Shown: one piece after another, positions 1 to 10,863 of the stretch
Numbering within the stretch: position 1 is the first letter of the stretch
Layout: each line of letters opens with the position of its first letter
DNA from: Ifrita kowaldi
Taxonomy: Eukaryota; Chordata; Aves; Passeriformes; Cinclosomatidae
Length of the DNA: 64,000 nt
Reading direction: 5' to 3'
Assembly (NCBI GenBank): GCA_013398055.1
Contig: VZRS01009627.1
Location: 466,592-530,591, forward strand
Program-made: the position numbers and the translations under genes
The notes under the pieces: model-generated
Seen by the model: only the letters and a program-made list of their open reading frames with translations
Told to the model about the DNA's origin: nothing
Databases searched by the model: none

Positions 1-323
1 CATAACAATAACATGTTCAGAAAAATCATACTTAAGCATTGGAAATGGTTTCCGCACATTTAATAAATTTAAATAGCTCTCGTAAAAATCTTTCTGTTCT
101 AATGCAAATCAGGTAAGTGAGATTTGCCTGGGGACAGAGCTAAAATAAAATAATATTGTGGGCACCTGATCTTCTGAGTTTTCACACTATTAACACCTCA
201 TTTTGCATGACATCTTCATCTACTGGGGATGCTTGTATTCAGACAAGCTTGGGCTAAGAATGCACATCTCCACACTCTCGCCATCTTTCCTGGACTGTAA
301 GGTATGGAGGAGTAAAAGCTTAC
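1..323 (-). other. FAT4: FAT4 intron after exon 9 (5' part)
   Basis: This is the start of the intron downstream of the giant exon. The minus-strand donor reads ACAG|GTAAGC, with GT at 323-322, close to the vertebrate consensus. The intron continues beyond position 1. The reading frame would stay open for about 35 codons into the intron before a stop near 220, but that tail has no domain features. Nothing else was recognised in this AT-rich stretch. Confidence 0.85.
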
Positions 324-3300
324 CTGTGTACCCGGCTTTACAAACGCAGTTGAAGCTTCCTGGGAAGTTCTGGCAGGCGGCACCATTTTTGCAGGGGTTG
401 GAAAGGCACTCGTTGATGTCCCTCTCGCAAGCCATGCCAGTGAAACCCTCCCGGCAGCTGCAGGAGAAGCCTCCCACCAGGTTGTGGCAAGTGCCGTCGT
501 TGTGGCAGGGGGATGGCAGGCACTCATCGATGTCAGTCTCGCACAGGCTCCCATCGTACCCTGGCAGGCACCTGCACACGAAGGGCCGCAGGGGCTCGTT
601 GGCCACGATGATGACGGGGACGCTCTCGTGGGTCCTCAGGGCCGGGCTCACCGCCAGCCTCCTCAGGCAGCTCCCTCCGTTCTGGCAGGGGCTCTGCAGG
701 CACCAGTCGTGGTCCACAGCCTCGACCCGCACGCCGCTCTGGCGGAAGAGAACGTCCTTGATGCTCTCAAAGAAGGTGGCCACTCCGCTGGGGTTCACGT
801 ACTGGTTGTTGCCGCGCTTGACGGCCGCCATCAGGAAGGTGTGGTTGCTGTCCTCGTACAGCCCGTAGAGCTGGATGGCCGTGCCCAGACCCGTCAGCTG
901 GGAGCTGGCGATGCGCAGGAAGTGCAGGTAGTGGTTGGTCAGGAAGTCCCGCACGCTGTGGGCGCTCAGGCGAAGGAGGATGCTGTTGTCGATGGTGGTG
1001 TTGCTGAAGCCCGCGAAGAAAATCCGGATGCTGCTGGTGACGGCGCCGTGTAACCCATCATTGCTGAGGACAGCCAGGTCAAACGTGCCATCTGTGGACC
1101 TCGCCTGCGAGTGCAGCTCACAGGTGCCCCCAGGAATGCTGAAGAGGCTGGTGACTCCTGAGGTGAGGGAGCATTGGAAGCTGTCTAGCACATCTGGATC
1201 CTGGGGCTTTACATTGCCCAAAATTCCACCTGGGAAGAGGTTGCCATAATAATGAACAAAGATTTCTACTGTTCTGGGCTGAGACGGGTTGTCATTTTGG
1301 TCTATTACCTTGATCTGCACAGTTCCAGTGGAAGACATCTGAGGAACACCAGAGTCTCTCGTAATCACTGAGAGGTAGAAATCACTGATTTGCTCCCTGT
1401 CAATCTCCCTCGTCGTTGTCAGGACACCAGCGGTGCTGAGGCTGAAGTAGCTGGTGGCAGGGCCAGTGCTGAGCAAGTAATATGTGAAAGGACCTTGGTT
1501 GGGAGGGAGATCAGGATCTGATGACTGAAGTGTCATCACCAGAGTTCCAGCACGGTTATTCTCCAGGACTTCTCCTTGGCTGGTGGACAAGGTAGGGCCG
1601 TTGTCGTTGATATCTTCCAAAGTTACCAATAGAGAGGCACTGCCTGTCGCAGACGGCGTTCCCGAATCGATGGCCAGCACAGACAGGTTGTAGACAGGCA
1701 GCGTTTCTCGATCCAGCTCTGCAGTGACCGTCACCTGTCCTGTCTGTGGGTTGATGGAAAAGGCGCTGTTCTCATTGCCAGATCCGATGAAATAGGAAAA
1801 CCTGCTCCAGCTGGGGACAGAATCTGAATCAAAGGCACTGACGAATGTGACATGGGTGCCTGGAGGAACACCCTCACTAATTTGTATATTGTAGGTTCCC
1901 AAGGTAAAAACAGGAGGGTCATTGGCATCCAGGATTGTGATGTTAACAGTTACTTCGTCTATATCTGCACCACGAATACTCCCCAAATTTTTTGCAAGGA
2001 CTTTCAAAGAGATTCGTTCTTCTTTTTCTCTGTCAAGAGGCCCTGAAACGTAGATCTGGCCACTTTTCTCATCTATCTGGAAGCCCTTCTTTCTGCTGCT
2101 GCCAAAGATGAGGTAGTGGACTTCTCCATCAATTCCCATATCACGATCACTTGCAAAAACTTCACCTACAACAGTACCTTTGGAGGCTGCCTCTGAAACC
2201 TCAAAATAATAAAGCTTGGACACAAAACGGGGCACATATTCATTTGTCCCTTCTAACTGGATGTTGACAGTAGCAAAGCTGCACCTCTCTTCATCTGGAA
2301 CATTAAAAGCCTTCACTGTTAAATGGTAACTCTGCTTTGTTTCATAATCTAAAAATCCCTGGGTGGTGATGGTTCCCGTGTTGGGGTCAATGACAAAGAG
2401 GTCGCTGTCTGAGGACTGAATGGCATATGCAATCACAGCGTTCGATCCAGAGTCAGCATCAGTGGCGTTTAAACAAATAACAGTTGTCCCACTGGGGGCA
2501 TTTTCTAACACGGTGGGAAAGTAGTCCTCAGGGCTGAATGCTGGGGAGTTATCATTGACATCAACGACATTAACAGTGACACTGCAGTAGCCTGTTCTGG
2601 ACACCCACCCTCCATCTGTGGCAGTAACAACCAGCTCGTGCTTTTGGTGTAACTCAAAATCAAGTGGTTTGGCTAGTGTCAGTGTCCCAGTGGTTGTATT
2701 AATAGCAAAGATTCCAGCTTCGTTTCCAGAGGAAATATTGTATCTGATTAATCCGTTCATAGCAGCATCTCTGTCTCGTGCTGACACCGTTCTGACCACT
2801 GTTCCAACAGAGTGACTCTCCGGGATGGTAACACTCATACGGCTTTGGGAAAACTCAGGTGTATGGTAATTTTCTTCTGTCACTACTACTTCAACAGCTA
2901 CCTCGGATGAGAGTGGGGGATTACCCTTGTCCTTGGCTTTCACTTTAAACAGGAAGTTTTTGTTCAAATCAGCCATTAGTGAAGACGACACAGAAATCCA
3001 GCCTGTGCTCCTGTCCAGCCTGAATTTACTAGTTTTGCTCTCATCAGAGATGAAGTACTCCACTTCAGAATTCAAGCCAAAGTCCTTGTCGTCCACCGCA
3101 GTGACTTTAATTAAGTTTGTGCCAACCCTCACGTTCTTAGTAACAGGAGTGAAATATTTAGGAGCGAGGAAGAGCGGTGCGTTGTCATTGCTGTCTACTA
3201 TGTTTATGGTGACGGTGGTCTCGCTCACTAACGGGGGACTGCCCCGGTCTGATGATGTCACGATGAAGCTGTGCCTATTGATGTTGACATTGCTGGAACC

Positions 3301-4673
3301 GCTGGAGTTTTGGTACCTTAAATACTGCTTGTTGAAAATCTCCCCCGTGGTTGCGTTAATGCGGAAGAACTCGGACTGGGATTTTATGAAGTAGAAGACT
3401 TGGCCATTGGACCCTTCATCTGGATCGGTGGCTGAAACCTGGGTGACCTTTAGCCCAATCCCAGGAAGCTCAGGACACTCCAGGTAATAGGACGGTTTTG
3501 TAAATCGCGGGGCATTGTCATTGACATCCGTGACAAATATGGTGACATCTGTGCTCACCGTCCACCCAGAGTCATGTGCAGAGACCCTGATTCTGTAGCG
3601 GTCAGTGTCCTCCCTGTTCAGTGGTCTGCTGATAGTGATGTCCCCAGTGCTGGGATTTATGGTAAACGGGAGACTCGTATCCCTTATGGAGTACCTGCTG
3701 ACCGCGTTCACCCCGATGTCCTCATCTGACGTTGTGACTCGGGTTACTGTAAAACCCAGAGGTGCGTTTTCAGGCACAGAAGCACTGAATATCTGGGAAA
3801 ACCTCGGAGCATTGTCATTTTCATCTAAAATATTAATGATAACTTTGACAGTCGTGCTCTGGAGCGGAGTGCCTTTATCCGAAGCTTTTATGGTTAGTGT
3901 GTACTGAGACAGTTTCTCCCTGTCCAAGGGCCTGACACTTCTGATCTCACCAGTGGCTCGATTGATACTGAAACTATTTTCAGTATTGCCCTCGATTATT
4001 TCATAATTTAGCTGTCCATTTAGACCACTGTCTCTGTCGACAGCAGCCACCGTCAGTATCTTCCGTGGGGACAGGTTCTCCGCTATTTCTGCAATGAAGG
4101 GATCTTGCTCAAACTCTGGCGCGTTATCATTGACGTCAATCACCGATACTTCCAATTTCTTGTATGAGGAAAAGGGGGGAAAGCCCGTGTCTCTGGCCTC
4201 AATCCACACCACGTATTTCTGTATGGCTTCAAAATCTAAAGCTTGCCCAACAGAAAGCTGTCCTGTCACCTGGTCCACCAGGAAGGTGCTACCCAGGTTA
4301 CCGCTGGCGATGTAATAGGACAAGGAGCCTCCTCTGGCTGAAGATCCAGAGACTGTGGTGACAAGTGTCCCGACTGCTTGGTTTTCAGGAAATGTGAAGG
4401 TCTCCTGATCCGCCTGAACACGAGGAAATTCAGCTTTGTCCACAAACCTCACGGTGACCGTGGTAGAGTCTGTCTTGGGGTACCGGCCGCCATCCCTCAC
4501 ATGAACAGAAATGGTGACTTCGGACTCTCCCGCCAGTGGTTTTGCAGCCAAGATTGCCCCCCTTGCTGGATCAATGTGGAATTTCTCAGAGTTCTTCCCC
4601 ATGAGGGAATAATGGAGCTCGGCATTAGAGCCAGCATCTGCATCGGTGACGGTCACGGCAAACACGAATGAGC
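324..4673 (-). CDS. FAT4: FAT4 giant exon (putative exon 9): cadherin repeats 24-34, membrane-proximal segment, EGF1-3
   Basis: This 4350 nt exon is fully open. The acceptor is TTTCAG|GCTCAT (AG at 4675-4674) and the donor ACAG|GTAAGC. Phase is 1 at both ends, so it is symmetric. It encodes the rest of repeat 24 and all of repeats 25-34. Inter-repeat calcium motifs appear in order as degenerate FVDKAEFPRV, then DVNDNAPEF, DENDNAPRF, DVNDNAPRF, DSNDNAPLF, degenerate TEENYHTPEF, DVNDNSPAF, degenerate EGTNEYVPRF, shortened DANDPPVF, DINDNGPTL and DQNDNPSQ (about 1277-1312). A cysteine-poor membrane-proximal segment follows, at about 700-1270. Then come EGF1 (about 540-700, with a long loop between cysteines), EGF2 (about 421-535, starting DIDEC) and most of EGF3 (324-420, starting DINEC). 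EGF2 and EGF3 carry the calcium-binding start and the C-x-N-x4-F-x-C-x-C pattern associated with Asn/Asp hydroxylation. An unusually large exon here is typical of FAT4. Confidence 0.96.
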
Positions 4674-7093
4674 CTGAAACGGAGAACAAAGTTAGGTCAG
4701 TCCTTTAATGAATGCACTGCCTGTGAGAAACGTGATGCCAGCTTTTCACTCGGAAGCGCATCCTGGAGCAGCATGCTCTTCCTTATACTGCCCTTAAAAT
4801 GAACTGCTTTTTTCACAAGATGGTGAGTGCAGTGAGGCGCAGGTGAGTTTGCGAGTCCACAAGACATGCATGCAGCCGAAAACTGTGGAGTTGAAAACTA
4901 GGACACTGCATTCAGAGAGATGGACATACAGACTTCAGTAACTGCACTGGGAACCACACCTGCAGCCTTTTGGAAGCCTACTTCTAGAACACTCACGGTA
5001 TAAAAGCCACAAATCCAGTAAGATTGAATGCTATTTTGATTTTAAAAATTACTCTTGGTTTATTTATCCTCAAAAAAACCCCTCCTTCCTGGAATTCAAG
5101 GACTATTAAGGTTACGTAAGTGAACAGACAGCACCCATGGACATTTACCCTACACACCCACCATTCCTTGCAGTCCCTTCTCTTCCTATTCCCCAGGTGC
5201 TGCTCCTTTCTCCCCACTAGCCCCTTACTTCTAGTTTTTTAAGAGTATTCCAAGGACAGTAACTAAGCGGACTGCATTTTTAAAAGCACACCGGTCCTCT
5301 GAGAAAGGGGAAAAATAGAAATACAAAACTATTGCACACTAGTATGATAACATGATTATACTCAGGCTTTTCAGGTCTTTTGAATTTATGCTTCACAATA
5401 AGCTTGACTGTATGGGCACAATTTGCATTAACCTCTATATTTGCCCATCTGCAAGGAGAACCCAGGGCATTCTTCCTCACTGGACTTTACAGAGCTAATG
5501 CACGGCACGTCTTTCAGATTTGACACTGTCCAACCAATTTGCAGAACACCGTTGATGTTTTACTGTTACTAAAATTTAGAAAACACCCAGTTTTATACAA
5601 AACTCATGCTGTTTTCAACCTCTTAAGGGAAAATAATTTACAGGCAGGAATGACTTTGACAGCATCCCTTAAAACTATACTTCATGTCGCTATTTGTCAT
5701 GTGCAGTGATTTGTACTCCAGGGGCAGGAATATTTAGACAATAACAGTATTCAAATCCATGTGAGAAATGAGACAGGAAGAAATGAAGACTTTTTGCTTC
5801 AGTTATTCAAATTATATTATTATTATTACTATTTCCCCCTTTTAAACTTGATTAGAAAATACCAAAAAGAAAAGAAAGTTGTAAATAAAAAGGTGGATGC
5901 ATCCCTAGGTTTTTGCTAGGCTAAAAACAAAGTAAACATAGCTTAGGTTTCTAGTTATATGAGATTTAATACAAAAAAGCACCCAAAAAATATTGCCAGA
6001 AAACATCAGGTCAACCTATGTGTACTCCTCGTGAAAACAATTTAAAGAAACACCCCAAAACCAACCAGAGAAAGTCACTGTGCCCTAGTCAGATTACACA
6101 AAGTTTTACCAAGGCAATAATAAAACAATTTCATAATGTTGTTCTGGAAGCAGGGAAGAATTGTAAACAAATCTATTCTTCCATGAAAAGGAGAAGTATT
6201 TGCAATTGTTTGAAATTTAGAGACAAAATCCAAGACATGGAAATAAGCCTTTTTTTCTGTTAGAAGAAAATTTGTTTTATAAACCATTTGTCATGGAACC
6301 CTGTCTGTAGGCATCACATACCCATGTATGTGTATGCATGTGAAAACACAAAACATGAACTGAATCAGAAATTAACTCCTGTGTTGAGTGAAGTAACTTT
6401 AATTTGGGAGTAGGCTCCACAAAAGGAAGATTGCTGTGTGGATTTACTTCTATTTTATTTTACTTCACCACTTGGCTCAAGGAAAGGCAACATAATTAAC
6501 ATCTGACATAGACACTGAATTTTTGGAAGAGGTTGTCAAAATCCTCTTTAAGAATTGCTCAGAGGAGACTTTCAGAAATAAAAACAGGCCATTGTCTTCC
6601 TAACCCTGGCAAAATAATCACTTTTTTGAGTGGGTGCTCATTTACAGTGTGTCTACTTTATGTAACTACAGGAACATAATTGAATTTGGATGGGAGGATG
6701 TGCTGGTTTGGCCAAAATCTAGCAATNACACAATAGAAAAAACCTGCTAAACTGTGGATAGTAAATTGAGGTTTGTTTTTCCTCATTCCCATGGAACACA
6801 AAGATAGTACCAGGAGAACAGCTGCAGAGGAACACCTCAAACATTTCTGGTGGCACAGATTTGCATTTCATTAAGATGTTGCCCAGAGAAGCTGTGGATG
6901 CCCTATCCCTGGAAGTGTTAAAGGCCACGTTGAGATGGGACTTTGAGCAATCTAATTTAGTGGAAGATGTCCCTGCCCATGGCAGGCAGGTTGGTACTAG
7001 ATGATCTTTAAGGTCCCTTCCAATCCAAACCAATCCATGATTCTCTGTTTATGGAAGTGCTTTTGTCCCAAGCACTGCCAGTGATCAGGTTAC
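4674..7093 (-). other. FAT4: FAT4 intron between exons 9 and 8
   Basis: This 2420 bp intron is bounded by donor ACTTCAG|GTAACC and acceptor TTCTCCGTTTCAG. It is AT-rich, with a short ATT-rich run near 5811-5830. It holds one CR1 fragment near its 5' end (6876-7046) and a single ambiguous base at 6727. I found no coding exon or RNA gene in the rest. Confidence 0.85.
6876..7046 (+). repeat. CR1 LINE 3'-end fragment
   Basis: The + strand reads as the familiar avian CR1 tail: a block resembling GTTGCCCAGAGAAGCTGTGG, then a 'ccctgcccatggcagg' segment, then 'gatctttaaggtcccttcca' and a terminal 'atgattct' type motif. It is 5'-truncated, as most CR1 copies are. It lies antisense to FAT4 and ends about 50 bp from the exon 8 donor at 7094. 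Similarity just upstream (6830-6875) is too weak to call. Confidence 0.88.
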
Positions 7094-7344
7094 CTGAAGT
7101 GGTAGGCGATGGGACGTGGGTGACGTAGGGGTGGTGCTGGAATTTGGGTGGGTTGTCGTTCACATCGGCCACGGACACGAGCACGCTGGTGGAACTGGAG
7201 AGAGCCCTGGGGAAGCCCCTGTCGCTCGCCACCACCACCAGGGTGTAGTTCTCCCTCGCCTCTCGATCGAGGAGTGCACTGGTGATGATCTGTCCCGTAG
7301 AAGGGTTGATGGTGAATTGTGAATTGCCACCCATGAGCCTGTAG
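7094..7344 (-). CDS. FAT4: FAT4 exon (putative exon 8): rest of cadherin repeat 23, start of 24
   Basis: This 251 nt exon enters in phase 2 and leaves in phase 1. The acceptor is TTTCAAACAG|CTACAG and the donor ACTTCAG|GTAACC. The translation contains the cadherin landmarks FTINPSTGQI, LLDREARENYTLVVVASDRG and the calcium linker DVNDNPPKF, which closes repeat 23. The last codon is split and rejoins the giant exon as a glycine, giving PTTSG|SFVFAV, as expected for the start of repeat 24. A CR1 copy begins about 50 bp past the donor. Confidence 0.95.
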
Positions 7345-10300
7345 CTGTTTGAAAGGAAAACCAAGGAAGAAAAATTGGATTAGTATTCCAAAAGGCAGCC
7401 TGCTGCCTTTAGATAATAACCATTTTGTATACTCTTCAGACCACCATGCTGATGGGTATCAATACAGAGTCAGATTTTCTTCTGATTTTCCATCTGTCCC
7501 CACTGTTTTTCATATTTCAAGGCCTGTCATAAATGACATTTCTGGGGATTTCCAAGCATGGTTGTTTAACACACATAGATTTCTAATACATGAGTAGCTG
7601 ACTGAGCCTTTGGATATTTGAAGATACCATCAGACATACTCTCAAAACTGCCTGCTGGAGGCATCCTCCAGTGCTGATTTCCCTGGGCAGTAATTTCCCT
7701 GCATTAAGTGTTACTCCAAAACGCTGATGTACCTCTTAACTGAATCTGCAGAATATAATTAGAAAAAGTACTGTTTCCTGAAACAAAGGGATGACAGTTT
7801 TACAAAATGAAATGAGGATTTAATATCCATATTGTTTCCTGATGCTAAGTTTTGCTATTCAAGAATTCAATGTTAATTTATAGTAATTCATAGCAAATTA
7901 ATAACCAGAGAGCTCTGTTAACAGAGACTAATTGGGACCAGAGTGTGACCCTTGGTGGGTGTATGTGCGTGCACACATCCCTGTGTGATTTGATAAGAAC
8001 TGACTGTGTGCTCATTGCAGCGCATCATACGGGCTACCTCTGGCTCCCTACCACACTGAGTTTGTCCCGTCTCCTGGAATGCTTATCCAGCTTGTGTTCA
8101 TACAGAATGAATCTCAAATATGTACTTTTAAAGGTACTTGGTTAATATTACCTTTTTTAATAATTCATATAATGGATTTTTGAGAAAACAAAGGAAACAA
8201 AAACGGGATAAAATGAACAATTCTCATATTCAGTATTATAACCCAACACAGCAGTGGTTAGCATTGCTCCTCTAGTAGAGTACAGTAGCAGCTTTTTTAG
8301 GTAATTCTGTGAAAGACTCAGAAGAAAGTGCCTTTAATGAAAGAGATTAATATTCCTATCTTCACCTCTTTAAGACCAGAACAGGTTATGACAGCAATAA
8401 TAACACAGCCCAGAAGCTGCACCAACAGGATTGAGAGCCAGCCTGTGTAATAAGCTGTGGCAACTTCTCCTGCTCAGTCATTAATCTCTACACAACGCCA
8501 TGAGCATACTTTAATTGCTTAATTATGATATAATGTGATGGCCATATGCAATTATTCTCCAGTCATAGCAATGTGCATCTAGAACAGAATGAATGTGCAC
8601 AAAGCCTAAAGCACTACTTAAATCCCCCTGAACGGCAGCAGCACGGGCACATTTCATCTGTGATTTGCAGCGATTTAACCCTGAGTGAGGTGTTGCAGAG
8701 ACAGAAACTTTCTCTTCTGTGTTTCCACATTTATGTAGTGGCTCAAATGTTAGCACTGGCGAGATACCATTAATTTAATTTTTTTTTAGCGGAAATAATA
8801 AAGACATATTGTATTTGTCATAAGATTATTTGTATTATATCTGCATGTAAACAAACTGGACAATGTAAATGTGTCTCAACATAACTGCAAAAAATCCAAA
8901 CTCAACCCAAAAAAACTAAACAAAACCAAAACCCCCTTGAAACGCTAATGGTGACAAGTGGCATAAAAGGAATTTGATCCAAACACTTAAAATCTGGCCT
9001 TTTGACTCTTATGTCTGCTATATTTAACAAGACTGCTCAAGTGTGCACTGCCATTTACAACCCCATCGCCCTCCTTTAATGACTTCACAGGTTATCACCA
9101 GGAACAAGAGAAGAAGAGTTGGCACATATGGACAGGTGACAGCTTTCCAGAAGATTAACCACTTCTTTCAAAATACAGCACATTTTTTGACTTTACATGA
9201 AAATGTTAGCCAAGGATTTTAACTATCCCTTTTGGAAACCAAAGGTTTCATTTTGAAACAGACTTTAACAAGACTGAAAAGGAGTTCTGAGTGCTCAACA
9301 CCTCTGACAAGACGACCTTGCATGTTCTGGTCCTTCTGGCTTTCACCACTTTTGTAATACCAGTCATATTTTAAGATCTACTTTAAATGCTGAATCTGGA
9401 CAAGTCCTGTCCAAGAAAAACAAAGTCTGCTCCTGAGCCTAAAGAGTGTAAAACAAAACCTGAAAACAATTTTTTAATAGCTACTTATGAAGGGAAAAAA
9501 AAACTTATCAACTAATTCTATGATGAGGTACTGAGTGAATGACAAAGACTAATGGCAGAGATATTAAAGCAACCACACTAATGAAATCCAAGAGCACTCT
9601 GATAATTTCTGATTATTGGACACAATCATTACAGCCATTCATGCTTTGCATGGAATTCTTTTTTTCTAAAGGAGCTTGCCAGAAATAGTTTCTTAGACTG
9701 AGAGTGAATAGAATTAAAAGCTTCATTGTTTCACAGTTTAATAAATGGTAATTCTGGATGATTTTCAAATATCTAAAGATGTCTAAACGTCAAATTTCTA
9801 TTTTTAGCTTGTAGCTAGTTGGAAAGAAAATATTTCAGTATTTTATAGACATTGCTTTGCCGTAACATAGTTCTGTTTTATTTTACTTCCTTTAAAAAAA
9901 GTGACACAGTGGTATTCCTGTGCTCTTTGAAGAAGGAACTGAGGTACTAACAGAGGTAAATAAAGAAGCTACTTTTATATCCTGCTTTGTGAGTTTGGAA
10001 ACACTGATGTTTGCAGCCACAATAGTTAAAAGGGGTAAGAACAAGAACTAAAACAAATTTGCTTTGCATTCCATTCACAATGCATCTGTCCTCAGCGGAT
10101 AATCTTCAGCTTGTCACCACCACTCAGCATCTTCATTACTCTTGTCTGTGGAACCGGGAATGGCCATTGCTCATCCCAATGCCCAGTAAAGTTCCATCAA
10201 CTGAGCCCTGCAAACCCTTTGGCATTTAGTGCAAAAATGCCAAATTCTAACTTTTTACTGGTTTTCTGAATGGCATAAACTTTATGCCTATCCTCGTGAG

Positions 10301-10682
10301 ATTTTCACATTAAACTGAAGATGTTAATTGACCAAAAATTTACTCAAGGAACATGCTGGCTTGCAGTGAAAATTGCTCACTTCATGAAAAGGTGTGAATG
10401 CAGCAACAAGGCACGTAGTGGGTGCAGGTGCAAGTTAAACTGGTTTGCTTTTCACTCAGTAAAAAAATAAACTAATTCCACAACTCTATTTGTCCTTAAT
10501 ATAACTCTAAAAGCCTATAAAGAACAAAAAGACAGATTTGCCCAAGTACTTTAGTTACACACATAAAGCTGTTCTATTTTGTCTTACAGCTTTAAGGCAC
10601 GTTGGTGATGGACACTGGGGAAAAAGAAAACTTCAGGCAAGATATGAGGCAGTATTCCATGAAGCAACAGTAATCGACCTAC
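7345..10682 (-). other. FAT4: FAT4 intron between exons 8 and 7
   Basis: This 3338 bp intron is bounded by donor ATTAG|GTAGGT and the acceptor at 7346-7345. No exon-like cadherin sequence, RNA gene or recognisable mobile element was found. A block at about 8380-8600 resembles conserved non-coding DNA and is listed separately. The remainder is plain AT-rich sequence with short A and T runs. Confidence 0.8.
8380..8600. promoter_or_regulatory. candidate intronic conserved non-coding element
   Basis: This stretch is not low-complexity or repeat-like. It is dense in homeodomain-type TAAT/ATTA cores (CATTAATC, TTTAATTGCTTAATTATG and ATGCAATTATT, the last also octamer-like). That texture is common in deeply conserved developmental enhancers. 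Conservation was not measured, so the call is inference from base composition and motif density only. Confidence 0.25.
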
Positions 10683-10863
10683 CTAATAACAGCATTTGTA
10701 GAAGCATCAGCATCTGAGGAGTTTACGAGCAAAATATCTGTCCCCGTGGGAGCATCCTCCGGAACAGCGGCAAAATACATGTTAAAGGCGAACATGGGGA
10801 CATTGTCATTGACATCATCCACTGTGACAGCAATGGTTCCAGTGCCAGTGAGGGCAGGGGATC
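10683..10863 (-). CDS. FAT4: FAT4 exon (putative exon 7): end of cadherin repeat 22, start of 23
   Basis: This 181 nt exon runs from acceptor TTTCCTGCAG|GATCCC to donor GTTATTAG|GTAGGT. It enters in phase 1 and leaves in phase 2. It encodes SPALTGTGTIAVTV, the linker DVNDNVPMF that ends repeat 22, the FAT-type opening PEDAPTGTDI and the SDADASTNAV strand of repeat 23. The split codons rejoin as glycine (upstream) and serine (downstream, NAVI|SYRLMGGN). The phases fit both neighbours exactly. Confidence 0.95.

Noticed and set aside
216..324. In-frame readthrough past the giant exon donor giving a tail of about 35 residues and an early stop
   Set aside because: The donor is strong and no AATAAA signal was seen downstream on the minus strand within the window, so an intronic end is not supported.
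203..1053. Two long plus-strand open frames opposite the 3' end of the giant exon
   Set aside because: They are antisense shadows of strongly supported FAT4 coding sequence. Their length comes from the GC-rich codon composition there, and they show no domain features.
2927..3394. Plus-strand open frame of 155 codons
   Set aside because: It lies wholly inside FAT4 coding sequence on the opposite strand.
6699..6860. Possible LTR start ('gtgctggtttggcc')
   Set aside because: It resembles the start of some passerine endogenous retrovirus LTRs, but the rest does not follow, no second LTR was seen and the stretch contains an ambiguous base.
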